Shown: positions 1-8,528 of the stretch, one piece after another
Layout of the letters: the number at the start of each line of letters is the position of its first letter
How positions within the stretch are numbered: position 1 is the first letter of the stretch
NCBI GenBank assembly: GCA_013823635.1
Contig: PNML01000009.1
Span: forward strand, 1-55,519
DNA length: 55,519 bases
Source: Polaromonas sp.
GTDB lineage: Bacteria > Pseudomonadota > Gammaproteobacteria > Burkholderiales > Burkholderiaceae_C
Reading direction: 5' to 3'
Made by a program: the position numbers and the translations under genes
Notes under the pieces: generated by a model
What the model saw: the letters and a program-made list of their open reading frames with translations, nothing else
Database searches by the model: none
Told to the model about the DNA's origin: nothing

Positions 1-3
1 CCG

Positions 4-2154
<2,151 letters not shown>

Positions 2155-2265
2155 GGCGGTGCTTCCGGCGTGAGGGTCAAACGGTGTGAGGATGATGTGC
2201 GAGCGCCCTGCACCTGCGTGCGCCTGGCTGGCCGCTGCGCGGTGAGTGCTGTGTTCTGGGTGGGC

Positions 2266-2315
2266 ATTTTACATCATTCATAATTATTGATTCAAAATTT
2301 CTGATCGCGTAGAAT
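2266..2315. promoter_or_regulatory. Divergent promoters and palindromic operator between scpA and the GntR gene
   Basis: An imperfect 33-bp palindrome covers 2266-2298, with outer arms ATTTT and AAAAT and inner ATCA and TGAT. A plus-strand promoter for the regulator reads TTGATT at 2287-2292, 17 bp spacing, TAGAAT at 2310-2315. A minus-strand promoter for the mutase reads TTGAAT (2295-2290), 18 bp spacing, TAAAAT (2271-2266). The palindrome therefore spans both core promoters and is a good candidate binding site for the GntR protein. The elements are read from sequence; function is inferred. Confidence 0.55.
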
Positions 2316-2339
2316 GGGTGTCCCGTTACCGCACCCCAC

Positions 2340-2975
2340 ATGGCCGCACTGTCCCTCACCCCCCGAGCCCTTTATCAGGAAGTTGCTGAACTGCTGCGGC
2401 AACGCATCTTCAGCCGCGAGCTGCAGCCGGGCAGCTGGATTGACGAGCTGAAAATTGCCGAGGAATTTGGCATCAGCCGCACACCGTTGCGCGAAGCGCT
2501 GAAGGTGCTGGCCGCCGAGGGTCTGGTGACCATGAAAGTGCGCCGGGGCGCTTACGTGACCGAGGTGTCCGACAAGGACTTGCGCGATGTGTACCACCTG
2601 CTGAGCCTGCTCGAAAGCGATGCCGCGGGTGTGGTGGCGGCCACGGCCACACCAGAACAACTCAACGACTTGCAGGCCCTGCACGAGGAGCTGGAAGCGG
2701 CGGTGTCAGACCGAGACCGCTTTTTTGCCATCAACGAACAGTTTCACCTGCGCCTGCTGGCGCTGGCGGACAACCGCTGGCGCGACCAGATGGTGGCGGA
2801 CCTGCGCAAGGTCATGAAGCTCAACCGCCACAACTCACTGTTGAAGGGAGGCCGGTTGGCGGAATCTCTGGTCGAGCACCGCGCCATCATGGAAGCCCTC
2901 AGGGCGCGTGACGCCCAAGCCACCACGCAACGCATGCGCCAGCACTTTGCCAACGGGTTGAAAGCCGCAGTCTGA
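2340..2975 (+). CDS. GntR-family transcriptional regulator, FCD (FadR) subfamily
   Basis: A 211-residue regulator with an N-terminal winged helix-turn-helix (about residues 10-75, including the GntR signature ISRTPLREALKVLAAEGLV) and a C-terminal all-helical FCD ligand-binding domain (about 80-205). Three His residues expected to coordinate a metal ion in this subfamily are visible in the contexts EQFHLRL, VEHRAIM and MRQHFANG. It is divergent from methylmalonyl-CoA mutase, with a palindrome in the shared promoter, so a regulator of propionate or methylmalonate metabolism that responds to an organic acid is likely. No strong Shine-Dalgarno precedes the ATG. The family is sure; the ligand is unknown. 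Confidence 0.9.
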   Translation: MAALSLTPRALYQEVAELLRQRIFSRELQPGSWIDELKIAEEFGISRTPLREALKVLAAEGLVTMKVRRGAYVTEVSDKDLRDVYHLLSLLESDAAGVVAATATPEQLNDLQALHEELEAAVSDRDRFFAINEQFHLRLLALADNRWRDQMVADLRKVMKLNRHNSLLKGGRLAESLVEHRAIMEALRARDAQATTQRMRQHFANGLKAAV

Positions 2976-2998
2976 CCACCGGCAGGGCGCTGCCGGTT

Positions 2999-3589
2999 TC
3001 ACAGCCACTGGCCGCCCCACTGCCAGGTCCACGCCAACAGGGCACCCGTGCCGAACAACGCCAGCGACGCCGTGCCCAGCGCCAGTGACACCGCCACACC
3101 GTCACGAAACATCAGCCCCACGCCCAGCAGCACCAACGCCGCAGCGGGCAACAGGTTCCCAAAGGGAATGGGCAAAAAAATGAGCCCGGCCATGCACGCC
3201 ACCACCACGGCCATCCAGCGCTGGTGCCTGGGCGCTGTCAGGGCAACCCATCGCTCACCGGCCAGGCGCTCGGCCCAGCGGTAGCACCAGGTCAGCACGC
3301 CCACCAGGCGCTGGGCCGCTGGGGCCGACAGCCGCAAGCGGGCCACTGGGTCGGGCAAGCAGGGTGTGGTGTGGCGTTGCCACATCAGCAAGGCCAGGGT
3401 GATCAGCCCCAGCGACAGCACGGTGCCGGCACCGGGCAGTGGCAACACACAAGGCACAGCCAACATCACCAGCATGGCACCGTGGGCCGCGTCCTCGTGG
3501 GCGTCGGCCACGTCGCCCAGGGTCAGGGTGTCACGCTGCCGCGCCCGGTCGGCCAACTCCGCCAGGCGGTGAAGCAGATCGGCGCTCAC
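2999..3589 (-). CDS. ExoD-family membrane protein
   Basis: A 196-residue protein of the exopolysaccharide synthesis ExoD family, named from a Rhizobium gene affecting exopolysaccharide and alkali sensitivity; its biochemical role is not established. The N-terminal 30 residues are amphipathic (ADRARQRDTLTLGDV, the usual conserved start of this family). About four hydrophobic segments follow, near residues 36-70, 126-150, 150-168 and 172-192, with the conserved Pro-rich turn PCVLPLPGAG between them. It is convergent with the GntR gene (23 bp gap) and downstream of the HPF-like gene on the same strand. The family call is good; a link to exopolysaccharide here is only by homology. Confidence 0.82.
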   Translation of the reverse strand: MSADLLHRLAELADRARQRDTLTLGDVADAHEDAAHGAMLVMLAVPCVLPLPGAGTVLSLGLITLALLMWQRHTTPCLPDPVARLRLSAPAAQRLVGVLTWCYRWAERLAGERWVALTAPRHQRWMAVVVACMAGLIFLPIPFGNLLPAAALVLLGVGLMFRDGVAVSLALGTASLALFGTGALLAWTWQWGGQWL

Positions 3590-3674
3590 GTGCCGACCCC
3601 GGCACGGGGCTCAACCCGCACCACCCTGACCCAACATGCCATCCGCTTCATCACCCGATGCGGTCAGCACGGCA

Positions 3675-4004
3675 TCAGGCGGCCCACACCCACCGCTGGC
3701 GCGGGGGGCGCTGGGCTTTGAGTTTGTCGGCCAGGGTGTGGCTGGCACGGGACAACGCCAGCTCCAGGGTGGCGCGCCAGTTTCCACCTCGGGACGACAC
3801 CAGCACCATGCCCCCGTTGGTGGTGTGCAGTTGAATCTGGCACTGCTTGTCAATGCCGCCTCGCGGACCGTTCAAGTCCTTGAAACGCACAACCACACGC
3901 TGCACGACACTGGACAGGCGCTGGGTGGCCGCACGCACCCGACGGTTGACCACCGACTGCAGTGCCGCCGCTTCAGGGTGCTGACTTTGAACAACAATTT
4001 CCAT
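3675..4004 (-). CDS. HPF/RaiA-family ribosome-associated protein
   Basis: A short protein (109 residues) of the hibernation-promoting factor / RaiA (sigma-54 modulation, S30AE) family, which binds the decoding region of the 30S subunit and stabilises inactive ribosomes. The beta-strand and helix pattern fits: EIVVQSQHPEA, VVQRVVVRFKDLNGPRGG, CQIQLHT and a basic C-terminus. I place the start at 4004 because GAGGAG lies seven bases before that ATG; the frame stays open upstream to an ATG at 4037 and a TTG at 4061, both with poorer ribosome sites. It lacks the C-terminal dimerisation domain of long HPF. Not next to rpoN, so a stress-specific paralogue is possible. Confidence 0.8.
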   Translation of the reverse strand: MEIVVQSQHPEAAALQSVVNRRVRAATQRLSSVVQRVVVRFKDLNGPRGGIDKQCQIQLHTTNGGMVLVSSRGGNWRATLELALSRASHTLADKLKAQRPPRQRWVWAA

Positions 4005-4180
4005 TCCAATGCTCCTCAGGTTGATGAGAATGGACATGGTGCCCCGAAGTAAATTCCCCAAAAAGCAGCTTTTTCATCGCTGACGTTCAGTTTTTCATGT
4101 GGCAATTGGCGGAACTGAACGGGTTTCACGGAGTCGCTGAAGGCGCACGCCAGCTGGCGGTTGGTCACGCGTGGGGGGCG

Positions 4181-5011
4181 TCAGTCCCCTGCGTCGCCGT
4201 CGCCAAACAGGCCGCCCATCAGCCCTCCGGCCACACCGCCTGCGGCCAGCCCACCCAACACCGAGCCCTCTTCGCGCGACCCGCCACGCTGTGGAGCGGC
4301 CGCAAAGATGCGGGAGGCCAGGCGTGAGAACGGCAGGCTCTGCAGCCACACCGTGCCCGGACCGGTCATGCGCGCCAGGAACAAGCCTTCGCCACCAAAC
4401 ATGGCCGTTTTGATCTTGCCCACGTACTGCACCTCAAAATTCACATCGGGCGTGTAGGCCACCACGCAGCCCGTGTCCACGCGCAACACCTGCCCGGGCG
4501 ACAGTTCGCGCTTGACCACCGTACCGCCCGCGTGCACAAAGGCCAGGCCATTGCCATCGAGCTTTTGCATGATGAAGCCTTCACCACCAAAAAACCCGAC
4601 GGAGAGCTTTCGCTGAAACGCAATGCCCAGGCTCACGCCGCGCGCCGCACACAAAAAGGCGTCTTTCTGGCAAATGAGCGTGCCGCCCAGCTGGGCCAGG
4701 TTCATGGGCAGAATCTTGCCGGGGTACGGTGCGGCAAAGGCCACGCGCTGCTTGCCCGAGCCGGTGTGTGTGTACACCGTGGTGAACAGGGACTCGCCCG
4801 TCACCAGCCGCTTGCCCGCGCTCATCAACTTGCCGAAAAAGCCCCCTGTCTGCGGCGAGCCATCACCAAAGACGGTGTCCATCTGGATGTCGGCGTCCAT
4901 GAACATCATGCTGCCCGCCTCCCCCACCACCGCCTCGCCGGGGTCCAGTTCCAGCTCGACGAACTGCATTTCGGCACCGCGAATCTCGTGGTCAATCACG
5001 TCCATGCTCAT
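4181..5011 (-). CDS. AIM24 / TIGR00266-family protein
   Basis: A 276-residue protein of the AIM24 (TIGR00266) family. Bacterial members have no settled function; the yeast namesake is a mitochondrial inner-membrane protein. Seen here are the repeated beta-rich pattern with FVELELDPGEAVVGEAGSMMFM near the N-terminus, GGEGFIMQKLDGNGLAFVHAGG in the middle, and a C-terminal Gly-rich tail (GGLAAGGVAGGLMGGLFGDGDAGD) typical of the family. The start at 5011 has CAGGAG seven to twelve bases upstream. It lies 17 bp downstream of the TAXI gene on the same strand and is probably cotranscribed with it. Confidence 0.85.
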   Translation of the reverse strand: MSMDVIDHEIRGAEMQFVELELDPGEAVVGEAGSMMFMDADIQMDTVFGDGSPQTGGFFGKLMSAGKRLVTGESLFTTVYTHTGSGKQRVAFAAPYPGKILPMNLAQLGGTLICQKDAFLCAARGVSLGIAFQRKLSVGFFGGEGFIMQKLDGNGLAFVHAGGTVVKRELSPGQVLRVDTGCVVAYTPDVNFEVQYVGKIKTAMFGGEGLFLARMTGPGTVWLQSLPFSRLASRIFAAAPQRGGSREEGSVLGGLAAGGVAGGLMGGLFGDGDAGD

Positions 5012-5028
5012 GGCTCACTCCTGTGGTT

Positions 5029-6441
5029 TCAAGTGGTTTCGGTGGGGCTGGGCATTGACCCAGGGCTGGGAATGCGCAGTATTTTCTTGCGCACCATGTG
5101 GATGTGGGCGCGCAGCGCGTACAACTCGTCGGCATAGGCCAGCGGCACGGCCATGTGGCCGGCCTTGACCTCCAGCTCGTCCAACTCGCGCAGCAAAGGG
5201 GCGGTGTCGCTGCAGCACGGCACGTTGGGTGCGTCCTCAGCAGTGGGCTCCCCTGCCTCGGGGCGAAGCGTGCCCGCGCGCTCTTCGATGTCGCGCAGCT
5301 GCGCGTACCAGCGAAACACCCGCGAGCGGATGCGCAGCGTGTACAGCGGCGGCACCACCCGCGACAGGGGCAGGGCCAGCGCCAGGATCAAACCCATGGC
5401 CAACCACATGCGCTCCACCAGGTTGGCCAGCCAGAAGGGCAAATACCGCTGCAAATACGGTACCCCGCCACCGGAGACGGCTCGCACCGCCTCGGGCGAC
5501 AGGGGCAACTCGGCGTGCGCCAGGCTGGGGTATTCCCGCGCGCGGCTGAACCAACTGGCCGGACTGTGAATGGCCAGTGCCGCCTGGGTCATGAGCTGCA
5601 CCACGGCCGGGTGGGTGTCGGCCCTGGCCACCAGGCTGGTGGTGGGTGCAATCAGGCGCACGTCATGGGTGGGCACATTGCGGGCCAGGTCCACCACCCC
5701 CTGGGGCAACACCACAGGCTGCAAATACCCCAGGCGGCGGGCGTAGGCCTCGCTCTGCGGAAAGCCCAACAGCCGCACGCCGGGCGTTTGCAGCAGCATC
5801 TGCACCATGGGCGACTCGGGCGCGGAGGCAAACACCAGTGCATCCAACTCCCCGTTCAGGAACGCCACCGTGGCAGGCGTTTGTTTCATTTCAGATAGCT
5901 TGAAATCCTTATTTGACAGGCGGTTGACGGCCAAAACATTTGAAAAAAGTTGGGGCACACCACTGCCATCGCTGCCCACGTTGACACGCCAGCCCTTCAT
6001 TTGCCGCAGGTGGTTCAGTGGCGCCTGCTCGGGCGCGCGCTGAGCCGCCTGCTCGCGGTAAAACAACCACAACGGTTCCACAAACAGGCTGCCCAGGGAC
6101 AGCAGGCTGGCCTGGTCGCCCTCGCCCAGCACCGCCGTGCCACCTTGCACAAAGGCGACGTCGGCCTGCCCGGTGCGCAGCATCTGCAGGTTGTCGGAAG
6201 AGCCCTGCGTGCGCAGCAGCACCAACTCTATGCCCTCCCGCGCCAGCGCCTGGGCGTAGCGCTGGCCAAACGCGTCGTAGGCGCTTTGTTCTGGCCCTGT
6301 GGCCAACACCACCCGCTTGGGCGGGTTGGGGTTGAGCCACCAGTAGGCCAGCCACACCAGACCCAGCACCAGCAGCACCGACGGCCCGGCCGACAGCAGC
6401 AGGTCGCGCAGCGTCAGCAGGGTGTAGCGCAGCCGGTTCAT
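5029..6441 (-). CDS. Membrane-anchored TAXI-family solute-binding protein
   Basis: A 470-residue protein of the TAXI (TRAP-associated extracytoplasmic immunogenic) binding-protein family. A transmembrane segment at about residues 12-32 is followed by the binding fold: VVLATGPEQSAYDAFGQRYA, then GSSDNLQMLRTGQADVAFVQGG and LSLGSLFVEPLWLFYR. A second transmembrane segment lies near residues 355-380 (LVERMWLAMGLILALALPLS), followed by a cytoplasmic tail with a probable coiled coil. Ordinary TAXI proteins have only a cleavable signal peptide, and no TRAP permease gene is nearby. The ATG at 6441 overlaps the dusA stop (ATGA), which fixes the start. Residues near 165-185 come from a dispersed repeat (5887-5946). 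Ligand unknown. Confidence 0.85.
   Translation of the reverse strand: MNRLRYTLLTLRDLLLSAGPSVLLVLGLVWLAYWWLNPNPPKRVVLATGPEQSAYDAFGQRYAQALAREGIELVLLRTQGSSDNLQMLRTGQADVAFVQGGTAVLGEGDQASLLSLGSLFVEPLWLFYREQAAQRAPEQAPLNHLRQMKGWRVNVGSDGSGVPQLFSNVLAVNRLSNKDFKLSEMKQTPATVAFLNGELDALVFASAPESPMVQMLLQTPGVRLLGFPQSEAYARRLGYLQPVVLPQGVVDLARNVPTHDVRLIAPTTSLVARADTHPAVVQLMTQAALAIHSPASWFSRAREYPSLAHAELPLSPEAVRAVSGGGVPYLQRYLPFWLANLVERMWLAMGLILALALPLSRVVPPLYTLRIRSRVFRWYAQLRDIEERAGTLRPEAGEPTAEDAPNVPCCSDTAPLLRELDELEVKAGHMAVPLAYADELYALRAHIHMVRKKILRIPSPGSMPSPTETT
5887..5946 (+). repeat. Dispersed quasi-palindromic repeat, copy inside the TAXI gene
   Basis: Element orientation is plus, opposite to the gene. Blocks seen: GATAGCT at 5894-5900, CCTT, ACAGGCG, then GGCCAAAA at 5929-5936, in the same order and spacing as the copy before argG. 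It is AT-richer than the surrounding gene and stays open, coding for NVLAVNRLSNKDFKLSEM on the minus strand. Antisense codons run AAG CTA TCT across the ATAGCT block. Confidence 0.7.
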
Positions 6442-7526
6442 GCGGCGCTGGCCGCCAGTGCCCCCTCGGTCAACGCCTGAGCGGGTTGGCACGCGGCCCG
6501 CGCCAGGGCCATGACCTCGTGTGCGGGCAACGCTTTCAGGCGGTGGTCACTCCAGACCTGGCGCCAGCGCCGTGCCCCGGGCGTGCCGTTGCGCAGGCCC
6601 AGCATGTGGCGGGCAATGTGGGACCACGGCGTGCCATGCGCCGCCGCTTCCCGCGCCATGTAATCCACCATGGCGGCCTCCACATCCTCACGGGTCAGGC
6701 TGGCAGGGGTGCTGGCGGCGTCGGCCCAAAACTGCGCGTCCCATCCGGCCATGATCCAGGGGTTGTGGTAGGCCTCGCGCCCCACCATGACCCCGTCCAC
6801 CTGCGCGAGTTGTTCGGCCAGCGCCGCCGAGTGGGTGAGCCCGCCGTTGACCACCACCGTCAGCTGGGGAAAGTCGGCTTTCAGGCGGTGGGCCAGTTCG
6901 TAACGCAACGGGGGCACCTCGCGGTTTTCCTTGGGGGAGAGCCCCTTGAGCCAGGCATTGCGGGCATGAACGATGAACACGCGGCAGCCCGCATCGGCCA
7001 CCGTGCCCACAAAGTCGCGCATGAAACCGTAGCTTTCCTGCTTGTCGATGCCGATGCGGTGCTTGACCGTCACGGGCACGTTCACCGTGTCCAGCATGGC
7101 CTTGACGCCGTCGGCCACCAGCTGGGGTTCGGCCATCAGGCAGGCACCAAACGCACCGCGCTGCACCCGCTCGCTGGGGCAGCCGCAGTTGAGGTTGATT
7201 TCGTCGTACCCCCATTGCTCGCCCAGGCGGGCAGCCTGGGCCAGGTCGGCGGGTTCACTGCCCCCCAGTTGCAGGGCCACGGGGTGTTCCGACTCGTGAA
7301 AACGCAGGTGCCGCGCCACGTCGCCGTGCAGCAGGGCACCGGTGGTCACCATCTCGGTGTAGAGGCGGGTGTGGCGGGAAAGCAGGCGGTGAAAAAAGCG
7401 ACAATGCCTGTCGGTCCAATCGAGCATGGGGGCCACGCTGACGCGCCAGGGGGACAGCGTGCCGACAGCGGCGATCGGCTCAGACGGACAACAAGCAACA
7501 GGGGAGCTGACGGCGGCGGTGAACAT
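6438..7526 (-). CDS. dusA: tRNA-dihydrouridine(20/20a) synthase DusA
   Basis: FMN-dependent reductase that forms dihydrouridine in the tRNA D-loop. The 362 residues open with the family hallmark VSVAPMLDWTDRHCRFFHRLL, include the catalytic-Cys motif NLNCGCPSERV followed by GAFGACLM, and contain KHRIGIDKQESY and VVNGG. DusA rather than DusB or DusC is indicated by the MLDWTDRH start and the FHESEHPVALQLGGS segment. I place the start at the ATG 7526; the frame stays open to a TTG at 7541. The 3' end overlaps the TAXI-gene start by four bases, implying translational coupling. Only 45 bp separate it from the divergent PhnD-like gene. Confidence 0.93.
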   Translation of the reverse strand: MFTAAVSSPVACCPSEPIAAVGTLSPWRVSVAPMLDWTDRHCRFFHRLLSRHTRLYTEMVTTGALLHGDVARHLRFHESEHPVALQLGGSEPADLAQAARLGEQWGYDEINLNCGCPSERVQRGAFGACLMAEPQLVADGVKAMLDTVNVPVTVKHRIGIDKQESYGFMRDFVGTVADAGCRVFIVHARNAWLKGLSPKENREVPPLRYELAHRLKADFPQLTVVVNGGLTHSAALAEQLAQVDGVMVGREAYHNPWIMAGWDAQFWADAASTPASLTREDVEAAMVDYMAREAAAHGTPWSHIARHMLGLRNGTPGARRWRQVWSDHRLKALPAHEVMALARAACQPAQALTEGALAASAA

Positions 7527-7571
7527 GCCCAAATTATCCAACCTGAGCGCCTGGACGGCCCACCATCGGAA

Positions 7572-8528
7572 ATGGCGACAATGCTCGAACTCCCCTCACC
7601 TCCCACACGTCCCGCTGATGGGGCTCCCCCGTTAGCCGATACCCCTGCCCTTCACGTGCACACGCCCATCGCCCATGACCCCACGCTGTCGCGACGAGCC
7701 CTGTGCACGCTGGCGCTGACCCTGCCCTGGTCGGTGCGCGCGACGCCTCAGCCCACCCCCGCATTGGTGCTGGGCGTTGTCCCTTACCTGTCGGCGCGCA
7801 GACTGGTGGACCTGTACGAACCGTTGCGCTGGTGGCTGTCGACCGAACTGGGGGCGCCTGTCCTCATCGAGTCCGCTCCCGACTACACCGTGTACCTGGA
7901 GCGCACGGCCCTGGGCCAGTACGACATCATCGCCACCTCGCCCTACTTTGGCCGACTGGCGCAGCGTGAACAAGGCTACCTGCCGCTGGCCCGTCCAACG
8001 AACGACATGGAGCCAATGCTGGTGACCCACAAAAGCAGCAGCCTGCTGAACGTGGAGGGTCTGCGTGGCCAGGTCGTCACCACCAGTGACCGTCTGGCCA
8101 ACCTGACACTGGCCGCACACCGCTACCTGGTGGCGAACCGACTGCGGCCTGGCACCGACATCACCCTGCGCCCCATGGGCAGCCACGCCAACTCGCTGGC
8201 CGCGCTGGAAGCGGGCGAATCGGCGGCAGCGGTCATCACGGCCACCGCACTCAAGCAAGTGGGTGGCCAATGGGAAGACCGCCTCCGTGTACTGGTCAGG
8301 CTGGACCGTCTGCCACCGCTGCTGTACCTCGCCCACCGCCGACTGGGGGAGCCCACCATTGCCCGCCTGCAACGCCGCCTGATCACCTTTGCCAACGAGC
8401 AAGCCGCAGGCCGCCGGTTCACAGAAGCGTTGGGGCATGGCGGGCTGCAGGCCATTGCAGAATCCGACATGAAAGCGCTCGACCCGTTTGTGAGCGAATT
8501 GAAGAAGATGAACATTCCCCTCCCCTGA
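7572..8528 (+). CDS. PhnD-like phosphate/phosphonate-type periplasmic binding protein
   Basis: A 318-residue type-2 periplasmic binding protein of the PhnD (phosphate/phosphite/phosphonate ABC substrate-binding) family. Residues about 1-55 contain an RR-containing hydrophobic signal segment (SRRALCTLALTLPWSVRA). The mature part starts LVLGVVPYLSARRLVDLYEPL and includes the PhnD-type ligand-loop stretch IIATSPYFGRLAQREQGYLPLA and a later GSHANSLAALEAGESAAAV. There is no ABC permease or ATPase next to it. Instead its TGA overlaps the ATG of a membrane GGDEF-EAL gene (TGATG), so it probably works as that protein's ligand sensor rather than in transport. A second in-frame ATG lies at 7581. The ligand is not known. 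Confidence 0.85.
   Translation: MATMLELPSPPTRPADGAPPLADTPALHVHTPIAHDPTLSRRALCTLALTLPWSVRATPQPTPALVLGVVPYLSARRLVDLYEPLRWWLSTELGAPVLIESAPDYTVYLERTALGQYDIIATSPYFGRLAQREQGYLPLARPTNDMEPMLVTHKSSSLLNVEGLRGQVVTTSDRLANLTLAAHRYLVANRLRPGTDITLRPMGSHANSLAALEAGESAAAVITATALKQVGGQWEDRLRVLVRLDRLPPLLYLAHRRLGEPTIARLQRRLITFANEQAAGRRFTEALGHGGLQAIAESDMKALDPFVSELKKMNIPLP

Noticed and set aside
4062-4076. AAAAAGC/GCTTTTT palindrome upstream of the HPF-like gene, as a terminator
   Set aside because: The arms are separated by one base, so a hairpin cannot form with these arms; no other stem was seen.
5029-6441. TRAP transporter operon
   Set aside because: Only the binding protein is present; adjacent genes are dusA and an AIM24-like gene, with no TRAP permease.
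6486-7571. Possible N-terminal extension of the PhnD-like protein
   Set aside because: The frame stays open upstream, but that part is antisense to dusA. The signal-like segment begins only after 7572, so the shorter start is used.
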